Assembly: GCA_964629615.1 (NCBI GenBank)
Contig: CAZVUD010000002.1
Span: forward strand, 30,838 to 94,837
DNA: 64,000 nucleotides
Direction: 5' to 3'
Origin: SVTX01 sp964629615
Lineage (GTDB): Bacteria; Bacillota; Clostridia; Oscillospirales; CAG-272
The notes beneath the pieces are model-generated. The model was given only the letters and a program-made list of their open reading frames with translations. It did not search any database and was not told the DNA's origin. Of the stretch, positions 8,212 to 17,566 are shown piece by piece. The first letter of the stretch is position 1, and each line of letters begins with the position of its first letter. The position numbers and the translations under genes were made by a program.

Positions 8212-11200
8212 ACATTTTGTCCTTTGCCGCGGAGAGCATGAGCTTGATCCTGTTGAGCTGATTTACTTCACTTGCTCCGGGGTCGTAGTCTACCGCAACT
8301 ATGTTGGATTGCGGATAGGTCTGCTTCAGCTTTTTGATAACGCCCTTGCCCACAACGTGATTGGGCAGGCAGGCAAACGGCTGTATGCATACGATATTCG
8401 GAGTTCCGTGAGTGATAAGCTCTATCATCTCACCTGTAAGGAACCAACCCTCGCCGTACTGATTTCCGAGCGAAAGTATGGGCTTTGTAGCTTCAGCTAT
8501 CTCGCTTATCGGCGCAGGTGTGTCAAATCTGCGGCTCTTCTTTAAGGCATCTATGCAGGGACGCCTGAGAGAGGCGACAACTCCCATTATTGTGTTGGAG
8601 AGCATTACCGATTTCTTTGAGCTGCCGTAGAATTCATGATTGTAGCGTGAGTTGTACAGGCAGTAGTTTATAAAGTCGATAAGATCGGGCACAACTGCCT
8701 CCGCACCCTCTCTTTCAAGCAGATCTACGAGGTGATTGTTGGCAAGCGGCATGTATTTTACAAGTATCTCGCCGACGATACCAACGCGTACCTTTTGTAT
8801 GGATTCGTCTATCGGGAAGTTGTCAAAGCTTTCAACTATCTTGTTGCACATCTCACGGTAGCTTATGTGACAGCGTTTGTCCGTGATCTGTGATATGCAC
8901 ATATCCACAAGATCGTCCTTGAGCTTGTTAGCCGAGCCCTTTTCAATCTCGTACGGGCGCACATGATACAGGCATCTCATGATAAGATCTCCGTAAAGAA
9001 GCGCGTATACGGCATCTCTTATCAAGGAAGGATTTGCCTTAAAGCCCTCGTTCTTTTCCATTCCGTTAAGATTAAGTGAGATAACGGGAATGTGGGGATA
9101 TCCGGCTTTATCCAGCGCGCGGCGTATGAAGCTTACGTAGTTTGATGCACGGCAGCATCCACCTGTCTGCGTCATTATTATTGCAAGCTTGTCTGTATTG
9201 TATCTTCCCGAAAGCACCGCCTCCATGAACTGTCCTACAACGGTTATAGAAGGGAAGCATGCGTCGTTGTTTACGTACTTAAGACCTGTGTCTATGGCTT
9301 TTCTGTTGTCGTTGTCAAGTACGACGAGATCATATCCGTGCTTTCTAAATACAGGCTCAAGTATGGAGAAATGAATGGGGAGCATCTGAGGCGCAAGTAT
9401 TGTATAGCGATCGCTTCTCATCTGCTTTGTAAATTCTGCGCGGTGATATGCTGTGGGAGCAGGTATTGCCTTAATGTTCTGCTCACGGCGCAATTTCATA
9501 GCGGCTATCAGACTGCGTATGCGTATGCGCACAGCGCCGAGGTTGTTTACCTCGTCTATCTTTAAGACAGTATAGAGCTTGTTACTGCCGTCAAGTATCT
9601 CATTTACCTGATCGGTGGTGACTGCATCAAGTCCGCATCCGAAGGAATTCAGCTGTATCAGCTCAAGATCGTTTCTCTGGCGCACGAATTCCGCGGCGGC
9701 ATACAGACGCGCGTGATATACCCACTGATCGACAACTCTGAGCGGACGCTCGGGCGACATATCTACAGGGAGGCTGTCCTCTGTAAATACGGTAAATCCG
9801 TATGATGCGATGAGCTCGGGAATGCCGTGATTTATCTCAGGGTCGATATGATACGGTCTGCCGGCTAAAACTATGCCGCTCAGCTGCATCTGTTCCATGC
9901 TCTCAAGCAGGCGCGCGCCCTCGCGACGTATATCTTCTTTAGCCTTCAGCTGTTCTGCCCATGCCTCGCTTACGGCGCGTCTGACCTCACTCTCGGGTAT
10001 CTGCCATTCCTCGCGGCAAACGCGAACGAGTCTGTCAGCGGCTGTTTTTTCGGTATTGAATGACAAGAACGGGCGTATGTAGCGTATGTTTTTAAGTGCG
10101 ATATCCTCTACATTGTTCTTTAAGTTTTCGGCGTATGAGATAACTATGGGGCAGTTATACTGATTTTGAGCGGTGGTTATCTCTTTTCTTTCGTAAAATA
10201 CGCAGGGATGGAATATCGTCTTTATGCCGCGATCTATGAGCCACTGGATGTGACCGTGTGCAAGCTTTGCAGGATAGCATTCCGATTCAGAGGGAATGGA
10301 TTCCATGCCAAGCTCATATATCTTTCGGCTTGACCAGGGCGAGAGCACCACGGAAAATCCGAGATTTTTGAAGAATGTAGCCCAGAAGGGATAATTTTCA
10401 TACATATTCAGAACTCTCGGTATACCGATAACACCGCGCGGTGCGCTTTCGGCGTCAAGCGGGGGATAATCAAAGATGCGCTTTCTCTTATATGCTACCA
10501 TATTGGGAGATTTGCTTCTTTCCTTCATACTGCCCGAGCCCTTTTCACAGCGGTTGCCTGTTATGTGGCTCTGTCCGTTGGAAAAGCGGTTTACCGTGAG
10601 CATGCAGTTGTTTCCGCAACCGCCGCAACGGCGTGTTGTGGCTGTATATGTAAGGGCTTCGATCTCATCGAGCGACAGCATTTTTGAGGGAGATCCCTTG
10701 TAGTGGCGCTTTGCTATAAGAGCCGCACCGAATGCGCCCATGAGTCCTGCAATGTCAGGACATACAGCATCTACATGCGCTATTTTTTCAAATGCGCGCA
10801 ATACCGCCTGATTGTGGAACGTTCCGCCCTGAACCACGATGTGCTCACCGAGATCCTTTGCATCCGAGAGCTTTATTACCTTGTAAAGTGCGTTTTTGAT
10901 GACCGAGTATGCAAGTCCTGCGGATATGTCAGATACCGTTGCACCTTCCTTTTGCGCCTGCTTTACGTTTGAATTCATAAATACGGTGCAACGTGTGCCG
11001 AGATCAACGGGAGATTCTGCAAACAGAGCCTCCTTTGCAAAATCGCGTGCTGTATATCCGAGAGAGTTTGCAAAGTTTTCTATAAATGATCCGCAACCCG
11101 ACGAGCATGCTTCATTGAGCAATATAGTATCAACAGCGCCGTTTTTCAGCTTGATGCACTTCATGTCCTGACCGCCAATGTCAAGAACACAGTCCACCTT

Positions 11201-12439
11201 GGGGTCAAAGAAGGAGGCGGCTGTCGTGTGGGCTATGGTCTCAACCTCGCCCTCATCAAGGGAAAATGCGGATTTGAGCAAGGATTCGCCGTATCCCGTA
11301 GAGCAGGAGCGCGATATCGTCAAGCCCTCGGGCATGGATGCCTTGAGGACTGAGATAGCTTCCTTTGCAGTGCGTATCGGGTCGCCCTTGTTGTTTGAAT
11401 ATGACGAGAAGAGAAGCTCGCCGTTATCTCCTATAAGCACCATTTTTGTTGTGGTAGAGCCTGCGTCGATACCAAGAAAGCAGTTTCCGCTGTAATCCTT
11501 TAATTCAGCACGCGGCAAAACAGCCTTATTGTGACGCTCGATAAATTCGTCATATTCATTTTTATCTGCAAACAACGGATCAAGCCTTGGCATTTCGTAC
11601 ATGACCTGAACGCCGTTTCTAAGCCTCATCATAAGCTCGCTTGCGGTGCTCTCTGCGGCATCGTCAGCCTTGAGAGCCGCGCCGAGTGCCGCGAAAAGAT
11701 GGGAGTTTTCGGGGTCAACGATATTTTCTTCTGTAAGGGAGAGGGTTCGTATGAAGGCGCGCTTAAGCTCCGGCATGAAGTGCAGGGGACCGCCGAGGAA
11801 TGCAACGCATCCACGTATCGGCTTTCCGCAGGCAAGACCCGATATTGTCTGATTGACTACAGCTTGGAATATGGAGGCTGCAAGATCGGGAGTGGTAGCG
11901 CCCTCGTTTATAAGGGGCTGTATATCTGTCTTTGCAAACACGCCGCAACGTGCCGCTATCGGATATATCTCCTTGTATGTGGCAGCTGCGCGGTTAAGTC
12001 CCTCCGCGTCTGTCTGGAGCAGGGCAGCCATCTGGTCTATAAAGGATCCAGTTCCGCCTGCGCAAACGCCGTTCATTCTTTCTTCAAGTCCGCCTGTAAA
12101 ATAAATTATTTTGGCATCCTCGCCGCCAAGCTCTATTGCAACATCGGTCTGAGGAGCTTCATGCTTGAGCGCGGTCGCAACCGCAACGACCTCCTGCACA
12201 AATTCTATGCCCAACGCCTTTGCAAGATTTATAGATCCCGAGCCTGTGATCTTAAACTTAAGACTGCAATCTCCGATGCTTTCCACAGCCTCATGTATGA
12301 GGTCGGAAAGGGTCGCCTGAGTCCTTGCCATGTGACGTCTGTACTGACCGTATATTATTTTGTCATTTTCATCTATAACTACGAGCTTAACTGTCGTAGA
12401 GCCTATGTCAATGCCTGCTCTGTATACCTTCAAAATCAT
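8210..12439 (-). CDS. Fused acyl-CoA dehydratase activase / 2-hydroxyacyl-CoA dehydratase-like protein
   Basis: A ~1410-residue fusion related to activators of 2-hydroxyacyl-CoA dehydratases. Two tandem ASKHA ATPase modules open it: GIDIGSTTVK with CAGGTGSF and ARCGVFA (cysteines near 129 and 168), then GIDAGSTTTK with ACSSGCGSF and TRCTVF (cysteines near 448, 452 and 487). These are the places where HgdC-type activases bridge a [4Fe-4S] cluster. A CGGCGNNC cluster (about 608-615) and HgdB/DUF2229-like domains follow (ESECYPAKLAHGH, GRPYHIDPEINHG, TGGCCRASNYVSF). Large proteins of this type are common in anaerobic Clostridia but their substrate is unknown. ATG 12439 gives the family-like start; a TTG three codons upstream is possible. 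The ribosome site is weak in both cases. Confidence 0.85.
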   Translation of the reverse strand: MILKVYRAGIDIGSTTVKLVVIDENDKIIYGQYRRHMARTQATLSDLIHEAVESIGDCSLKFKITGSGSINLAKALGIEFVQEVVAVATALKHEAPQTDVAIELGGEDAKIIYFTGGLEERMNGVCAGGTGSFIDQMAALLQTDAEGLNRAAATYKEIYPIAARCGVFAKTDIQPLINEGATTPDLAASIFQAVVNQTISGLACGKPIRGCVAFLGGPLHFMPELKRAFIRTLSLTEENIVDPENSHLFAALGAALKADDAAESTASELMMRLRNGVQVMYEMPRLDPLFADKNEYDEFIERHNKAVLPRAELKDYSGNCFLGIDAGSTTTKMVLIGDNGELLFSSYSNNKGDPIRTAKEAISVLKASMPEGLTISRSCSTGYGESLLKSAFSLDEGEVETIAHTTAASFFDPKVDCVLDIGGQDMKCIKLKNGAVDTILLNEACSSGCGSFIENFANSLGYTARDFAKEALFAESPVDLGTRCTVFMNSNVKQAQKEGATVSDISAGLAYSVIKNALYKVIKLSDAKDLGEHIVVQGGTFHNQAVLRAFEKIAHVDAVCPDIAGLMGAFGAALIAKRHYKGSPSKMLSLDEIEALTYTATTRRCGGCGNNCMLTVNRFSNGQSHITGNRCEKGSGSMKERSKSPNMVAYKRKRIFDYPPLDAESAPRGVIGIPRVLNMYENYPFWATFFKNLGFSVVLSPWSSRKIYELGMESIPSESECYPAKLAHGHIQWLIDRGIKTIFHPCVFYERKEITTAQNQYNCPIVISYAENLKNNVEDIALKNIRYIRPFLSFNTEKTAADRLVRVCREEWQIPESEVRRAVSEAWAEQLKAKEDIRREGARLLESMEQMQLSGIVLAGRPYHIDPEINHGIPELIASYGFTVFTEDSLPVDMSPERPLRVVDQWVYHARLYAAAEFVRQRNDLELIQLNSFGCGLDAVTTDQVNEILDGSNKLYTVLKIDEVNNLGAVRIRIRSLIAAMKLRREQNIKAIPAPTAYHRAEFTKQMRSDRYTILAPQMLPIHFSILEPVFRKHGYDLVVLDNDNRKAIDTGLKYVNNDACFPSITVVGQFMEAVLSGRYNTDKLAIIMTQTGGCCRASNYVSFIRRALDKAGYPHIPVISLNLNGMEKNEGFKANPSLIRDAVYALLYGDLIMRCLYHVRPYEIEKGSANKLKDDLVDMCISQITDKRCHISYREMCNKIVESFDNFPIDESIQKVRVGIVGEILVKYMPLANNHLVDLLEREGAEAVVPDLIDFINYCLYNSRYNHEFYGSSKKSVMLSNTIMGVVASLRRPCIDALKKSRRFDTPAPISEIAEATKPILSLGNQYGEGWFLTGEMIELITHGTPNIVCIQPFACLPNHVVGKGVIKKLKQTYPQSNIVAVDYDPGASEVNQLNRIKLMLSAAKDKM

Positions 12440-12464
12440 ATCTCCCAATTTAGTTTTATCAATG

Positions 12465-12510
12465 GAATAAGTTACCCTATGCCGACAAGGCGGCTTAAGG
12501 TAACTTATTC
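12465..12510. repeat. 12-bp inverted repeat between plsY and the activase gene
   Basis: GAATAAGTTACC (12465-12476) pairs with 12499-12510, and an inner GCCG/CGGC stem extends the hairpin. It lies in the 5' leader of the activase gene, 26 nt before its ATG. There is no convincing T-run in either direction, so it may be a weak terminator for plsY, an operator or a leader hairpin. Confidence 0.6.
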
Positions 12511-12565
12511 TTCAATTATATATTATATTACCACACGAATGTGAACAGAGTTTTAATTATAAGCA

Positions 12566-13198
12566 CTAAATTTTTTTACTTTTTAAATAAAATTTTGATT
12601 CGGTGCCCCGTATGAGGCGCTTGAAGTTTTCCTTGTGCCTTACCGTCATAAATACCGAGCAGAAGGATGCCATGAGTATAACGGGCACATCGGCACCGAA
12701 AAAGGTCAGCATCAGGGGGCAGGAAAGCATTGCAACGGTGGTGGACAGCGACATGTATTTTGTCGTGATCAAAAGTATACACATTATTGCTGTTGCTATG
12801 AGACCAACGCGCCAATCAATTATGTACATTGCAGACAGGCACACCAAAAATCCCTTTCCGCCTTTGAATTTATACAGGCAGGGAAAGGCATGACCGAGCA
12901 TGCAGAACATTGCAGTAAATGCCGCGCCGAGCTGAAAACTGTATCCGAATCGGCTTACCACATATCCGAAAACAGCTATGACTATTGCAGCCTTTGAAAT
13001 ATCTATTGCAAATACCCACCATGCCCATTTGTTGCCGAATGTGCGCTTGAAATTTGTAAATCCGGGATTTCCGCTTCCGCATTCACGAATGTCTTGCTTA
13101 TATATCGCCTTGGACATGGCAATGGCGGGATTGAAGCCTGCGGCAAGATATCCGCAGACAGCAGCCAGTATGAAGACAAATATCAACATGATAAACAC
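12566..13198 (-). CDS. plsY: Glycerol-3-phosphate acyltransferase PlsY
   Basis: PlsY is the multi-pass membrane enzyme that acylates the 1-position of glycerol-3-phosphate using acyl-phosphate, the first committed step of phospholipid synthesis in Gram-positives. The 210-residue protein shows the three family motifs: GSGNPGFTNFKR (phosphate/acyl site), GHAFPCLYKFKGGKG (glycerol-3-phosphate site) and RHKENFKRLIRGTE near the C-terminus. About five hydrophobic segments are visible. It starts 4 nt behind fakA, an informative pairing because FakA makes the acyl-phosphate that PlsY can consume. Confidence 0.94.
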   Translation of the reverse strand: MFIMLIFVFILAAVCGYLAAGFNPAIAMSKAIYKQDIRECGSGNPGFTNFKRTFGNKWAWWVFAIDISKAAIVIAVFGYVVSRFGYSFQLGAAFTAMFCMLGHAFPCLYKFKGGKGFLVCLSAMYIIDWRVGLIATAIMCILLITTKYMSLSTTVAMLSCPLMLTFFGADVPVILMASFCSVFMTVRHKENFKRLIRGTESKFYLKSKKI

Positions 13199-13202
13199 CT
13201 GC

Positions 13203-14849
13203 TTATTCTATTATGATTATGTAGTCGTAAACGTCCTGACCGCCGTTTATCATGTATATCTCCTTGCCTCTGTAATGCGAGCTTACGTAAGCTTCGATCT
13301 TCTCGCATTCCTCGTCAGTTGCGTCCTTGCCGCAGAATACTATGCATATGTCGCGGTCGCGTATGCCTGCGTTGTCTATGGTCTTGCATACCGCAGACAG
13401 CCTGTCTTTGTCAACTGCCAAGAGCTTTTTGCCGACAAATCCGATATAATCGCCTTCAAGCATTTCGCAGTCGTCTATGGTCGCATTGCGAACACAGTGG
13501 GATATCTCCGCGGTAATTACATCCTGCATTGCCGCGTTAAGCTCTTCAACTATGGCGTCAACATCACCGGATCCCGTGTCGAGCATGGAGAGAGAGGCAT
13601 ATCCTGCACCTATGGTGGAGCTTTCTATAACGCGGACATCAGAGCGGTCGTACAGATTTGCCGCCTGCTTTGCGGTGAGTATGATATTGCCGTTGTTGGG
13701 GAACACAAATATAACATCGGCATTGACACGGTCAAAGGCTTCGATAAAGTCCTCGGCTGAGGGATTCATGCTCTGACCTCCGTCAACTATCACATCGGCG
13801 CCGCGCTCTGCAAATGTCGCCTTAAGACCTTCACCTGATGCAACTGCCACAACGCCGTAGCGCTTTCTGTCGTTTTTTATCTCCTCGGTCTTGTCGCTGT
13901 CAGACACGATGCTGTTGTGCTGAAGTGACATGTTTTCTATCTTTATCTTGAGAAATTCGCCGAACTGCTGGCAGAATTCAAGCACCTTGTGAGGTGTCAT
14001 AGTATGCACATGGAGCTTTACTATGCTTCCGTTTCTGACAGTAACTATGGAATTTCCGATGCTTTGCAGATAGTCTGTAATGATCTTTGCGTCAAAGGAG
14101 GGGATATCCACTTTTGCATTCTGCAGTCTTATGAGAAGCTCTGTGCAATATCCGAATTCAAGTACGCTGTCCTCGTCAAATGCATCGAGATCTAATTCTC
14201 CGCCATTCTCGGTCATTTCCGATACCTCGGCAATATCCTCGCCTGCAACCGCCTTCATCATTCCGTCGATTATGTATATAAGACCTGCCGCGCCTGAGTC
14301 TACAACGCCTGCCTTTTTAAGCACGGGCAGAAGGTCTGGCGTGCGCTTGAGAGAGCGCTTTGCCTCGTCTATAAATGCGCTGAGAAATTCCTCGGGAGTT
14401 TGCGTATACATATTGCAAGCATTTTCCGTGGCTTCTCGCACAACTGTGAGTATCGTGCCCTCGGTGGGTGTCATAACGGCATTGTATGCCTGCTCAACAC
14501 CGTGTTTGAAGGCGCTCTCAATATCACTTGTGTCTGCGATCTTAAGACCTGTAAAGCCTTTTTTTATTCCCTCAAAAAACTGCGATAATATAACGCCCGA
14601 GTTGCCTCTGGCAGATAAGAGCATTCCGCTTGAAACGCGGTGTGCCACCTCGCTGAGCTCGTCGCATGTGGTTTCGTCGTGGTGAACGCCTCCCATTATG
14701 GTCATAAGCATATTGTCCCCCGTGTCACCGTCAGGTATAGGGAACACGTTAAGATCATTTACCTCTTTTGCGTGGGCTTTAAGATTTGCCGCTCCTGAAT
14801 TTATCATTCTGGCAAACAAAATGCCGTCAAGAGTCTGTGCGGTATCCAT
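13203..14849 (-). CDS. fakA: Fatty acid kinase catalytic subunit FakA (DAK2/DhaL domain)
   Basis: FakA phosphorylates fatty acids carried by a DegV-type FakB protein, producing acyl-phosphate for PlsX/PlsY. The 548-residue protein has the DhaL nucleotide domain at the N-terminus with NVFPIPDGDTGDNML (metal-binding Asp residues) and SARGNSGVILSQF. A linker with an acidic stretch follows, then a C-terminal DegV-like half (FVFPNNGNIILTAKQA, and SSTIGAGYASLS). AGGAGG lies 8 nt before the ATG. The gene sits between the ferredoxin-type reductase (26-nt gap) and plsY; a DegV/FakB-like gene lies two genes upstream in the same direction, giving a near-complete fatty-acid activation module. Confidence 0.93.
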   Translation of the reverse strand: MDTAQTLDGILFARMINSGAANLKAHAKEVNDLNVFPIPDGDTGDNMLMTIMGGVHHDETTCDELSEVAHRVSSGMLLSARGNSGVILSQFFEGIKKGFTGLKIADTSDIESAFKHGVEQAYNAVMTPTEGTILTVVREATENACNMYTQTPEEFLSAFIDEAKRSLKRTPDLLPVLKKAGVVDSGAAGLIYIIDGMMKAVAGEDIAEVSEMTENGGELDLDAFDEDSVLEFGYCTELLIRLQNAKVDIPSFDAKIITDYLQSIGNSIVTVRNGSIVKLHVHTMTPHKVLEFCQQFGEFLKIKIENMSLQHNSIVSDSDKTEEIKNDRKRYGVVAVASGEGLKATFAERGADVIVDGGQSMNPSAEDFIEAFDRVNADVIFVFPNNGNIILTAKQAANLYDRSDVRVIESSTIGAGYASLSMLDTGSGDVDAIVEELNAAMQDVITAEISHCVRNATIDDCEMLEGDYIGFVGKKLLAVDKDRLSAVCKTIDNAGIRDRDICIVFCGKDATDEECEKIEAYVSSHYRGKEIYMINGGQDVYDYIIIIE

Positions 14850-14875
14850 TATTTTCCTCCTGTGTAGCTGCTGTC

Positions 14876-16047
14876 TTATATGCAGATTTCAATAGTAATA
14901 TCCCCTTTGGGGTAAGTACAGCAGGGATGTATATATCCGTGCTTTTCGTCGGCAAGTCTGCGTCGGTCGGAATCATTTGGTATATCGACCTCACCGCATA
15001 TAAGTCTTGCTCTGCAATATCCGCATTCGCCGCTCCTGCAATTGGATCGGGCAGGGATCTTGCCTCTTNNNNNNNNNNAAGTGCGCGCAGTATGCTTTCA
15101 GACTTATCTGCCTCTATAATTATCTCTTCGCCGTTTGATATAACGGTGAGAGCGATACGGTCATTACTGCCTTTATTTGATATCCGCTCGCCGAAAAGCT
15201 CGTGGCGGATGTATCTTCTCTCTTTTTTGTTTGAAAGAATATTGTCCATGTGCTCGTGCAAGGCTTTCGGTCCGCATATAAATACGGAATATTCGCCGCA
15301 CGGTGCATATTTTTCTATTATATCAGATGTTATAAATCCGCTCTCATATCCATCGCATATCTCGTCTGACAAGACATATACTACGGATATTTTGTCGCAC
15401 ATGTCGCATATGCGCGAAAGCTCGTCCTTAAACAGCACAGAGCGCCTGTCCTTGCATCCGTATATCAGTGTCAGAGAACAGTCCTCGTCGCCTTCAACGA
15501 TAGCCTTAGCCAAGGACAGAAAGGGCGTGATGCCGCTTCCACCTGCAATGCCGAGAATATGCTTTGCGTCGCGCAGAGGCTCATATGTGAAATTGCCGTC
15601 GGGTGCGCTTACACAAACTATACTGCCTGCATGCCAATTCTCACTTATGTATTTTGAGATGAAAGCGTCCTCTGTCTGCTTTACGCATATGGCATATCTG
15701 CCGCTAAGGCTCTCGCGCGGAGAAGATATGAGAGAGTAGGGTCTGCTGTGGACATATCCGTCTATCTCTACATATACCGATATATACTGTCCTGCGCTGA
15801 AATATGCAAGAGAGTCGTATCCCATCTCCCTTGCGGGAGAAAAAACATATTCAAAGCATCCGTCTGATATTTGTATCACTTCGTCTATCACGAGGAGCTG
15901 CTTTTGCGGATGAAGCATTTTTGCAAGCTTGTTTGCGGATCTCTCGAATATCGGGAGTTCCCTTGAGGCGTTGCTTGCCATCTGACCTCGCTTTGCAGAT
16001 ACAGACATGAATTTTAAAGCATCTAAATTATCAATGTTATTTGCCAT
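14876..16047 (-). CDS. FAD/NAD(P) reductase with C-terminal 2Fe-2S ferredoxin domain (frame broken by a 10-N gap)
   Basis: A soluble electron-transfer flavoprotein of about 390 residues. The N-terminal two thirds form a ferredoxin-reductase fold: RPYSLISSP (FAD), GIAGGSGITPFLSL (NAD(P) pyrophosphate loop) and FICGPKALHEHM. After the gap at 15069-15078 the ferredoxin is found only by shifting frame by one: the correct frame reads RSNCRSGECGYCRARLICGE, then HGYIHPCCTYPKGD, and stops at 14876. This supplies C-x4-C-x2-C plus a fourth Cys, the plant-type 2Fe-2S pattern. Translated straight through the placeholder, the frame runs on to 14827 and loses the cluster. The start overlaps the upstream FAD oxidoreductase by 11 nt, suggesting that the reductase feeds electrons to that enzyme. 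Confidence 0.88.
15069..15078. other. Assembly gap (10 N) inside the ferredoxin-type reductase gene
   Basis: Ten N in the linker between the reductase and ferredoxin domains. The true gap length must be 2 modulo 3 (for example 8 or 11), because the conserved ferredoxin cysteines are one frame away from the upstream frame. Confidence 0.93.
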
Positions 16048-17554
16048 TTGCCTGTATCTCCTTTACTACTCTTGAAGCTACCTGACTGCCGTTTGCAAGC
16101 GTGGAGCTGTATCCCAAGCCGCGCTCGGCAAATGCGCCTGTAAAGCTGAGGTTTTTGATATAGCTTTCGTGGCGCAGGTTCATGGTGCGCATAATTATAG
16201 TATCATAGTCCTTTATGTGATATCCGTAAGGCGTGCCGCTCGGTGAATTGAGATAGCGTGCAAATGTGGGCGGTGCGGCAATTACGATCTCTTCGATGTG
16301 ATCGTGTATATTTACGCCGAGCGTCTGCTCATATTTTTCAATAAGCCTCTTTGCCACCCTTTGCTTAAAGCCTTTGTAATCCTCAGGCTTTATATCTCCG
16401 AAGGCTTCCTCTGTGAACATAGTCGTTATGGAAACTATGCATGTGCCATAGCAGGATGCGTCGGGAATGAGTACATTTAAGCAATTTCCGATGCACATAC
16501 TGTGCTCTGTGTCCTTTATGCTGTTGTATTGCTCCTCTGTATCTGTGCTGTCGTACATGAAAACGCTGTAATCGTGTATTCCAAGCTCATCGCATGAGCG
16601 GTCAAGTCCGAGATATACGTTAAAGAACAAAACGCCTGTTTCTCTGGAGTTAGTAAGCTGTAACGCTTCTGTCGGTATATTTTCTTTGTCTATCATTTTT
16701 CCGTATACCGCCTCGGGATAGCAGTTTGCAATAACATGATCGCAAAGTATATCCTTGCCGTTTACGGTAACTCCGTATGCTTTGCCGTCGCGCACGAGTA
16801 TCTTTTCAACGTTTGCCCCGTATCTTATCTCTCCGCCGCAGTCGCGAATTACCTTTTCGATCGCAAGGGATATCTCATGCGATCGCATCCTCGGGATGGC
16901 AGGGTAATGGCTCACATATCTTTCAAGAGCCATGGCGTAATATGCAAAGTCAAGCTCGCTTGACGATGCGCCGAAATAAGACCAATAGGTAAGCAGTATG
17001 CTCTGCGCGCGTATGGGCATGCTTAGAGAATCAAGCACGTCCTTTACGCTGTGCGAAGCCATCCTTAAAAAATCGGCGTGCTCGCTCATCAGTATTTTGG
17101 GGTCAGGTTTGCCAGACGAAAGATATGCAATGGCGGTATTGACCATTTTTGCGTATTCAAATACCTTCCTTACGCTTTCGTAGCTGCCATCTACCTCTTT
17201 GTCTATTGCACGGCAAAATTCTTCAATGCCTGCGGGAATGGTGACGTCATATCCGTCATCACCACCTGCTACTGCACGAAACAGAGTTTTATCCAGCACC
17301 CAATCCACATCTATCGAAAGGCTGTCAAAAAGCCGTCTTACTGAGCCGGGATCTTCCTTTGTTCCTATATTGCACATCTCGTGCAGGGAAGCTTCAAATT
17401 CAAATCTTCCGCGCCTGAAGCTCGTAGCCGAGCCGCCGGGGAGGACGTTCCGCTCAAGCAGGAGCGTCTTAAGACCGCTTTTTGCCGCAACAGCTGCGGC
17501 TGTAAGACCGCCGTTGCCGCCTCCGATAACTACTATGTCGTAATTTTCAGTCAT
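16037..17554 (-). CDS. CrtI/CrtISO-like FAD-dependent oxidoreductase (phytoene desaturase superfamily)
   Basis: A 505-residue flavoprotein of the phytoene desaturase / prolycopene isomerase / retinol saturase superfamily. It opens with the dinucleotide fold VVIGGGNGGLTAAAVAAKSG and the flavin-contact motif ERNVLPGGSATSFRRG. It ends with the FAD-closing motif LSFTGAFAERGLGYSSTLANG. These enzymes desaturate, saturate or isomerise polyene or other hydrophobic chains. No other carotenoid gene is visible nearby, so a carotenoid substrate is not supported. Position suggests a lipid: it sits between a DegV-type fatty-acid carrier (12-nt gap) and a 2Fe-2S reductase (11-nt overlap), with fakA and plsY downstream. 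Substrate unknown. Confidence 0.82.
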   Translation of the reverse strand: MTENYDIVVIGGGNGGLTAAAVAAKSGLKTLLLERNVLPGGSATSFRRGRFEFEASLHEMCNIGTKEDPGSVRRLFDSLSIDVDWVLDKTLFRAVAGGDDGYDVTIPAGIEEFCRAIDKEVDGSYESVRKVFEYAKMVNTAIAYLSSGKPDPKILMSEHADFLRMASHSVKDVLDSLSMPIRAQSILLTYWSYFGASSSELDFAYYAMALERYVSHYPAIPRMRSHEISLAIEKVIRDCGGEIRYGANVEKILVRDGKAYGVTVNGKDILCDHVIANCYPEAVYGKMIDKENIPTEALQLTNSRETGVLFFNVYLGLDRSCDELGIHDYSVFMYDSTDTEEQYNSIKDTEHSMCIGNCLNVLIPDASCYGTCIVSITTMFTEEAFGDIKPEDYKGFKQRVAKRLIEKYEQTLGVNIHDHIEEIVIAAPPTFARYLNSPSGTPYGYHIKDYDTIIMRTMNLRHESYIKNLSFTGAFAERGLGYSSTLANGSQVASRVVKEIQANGK

Positions 17555-17566
17555 TATAACAGATCC

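Noticed and set aside
11531..12544. A 337-codon plus-strand open frame opposite the activase gene
   Set aside because: It is antisense to a strongly conserved coding region with no ribosome site and low-complexity Cys/Tyr/Arg-rich translation; a codon-bias shadow.
14827..15068. C-terminal reading of the reductase through the 10-N gap to 14827
   Set aside because: It runs past the fakA ribosome site and loses the ferredoxin cysteines that appear one frame away; the frame is an artefact of the placeholder length.
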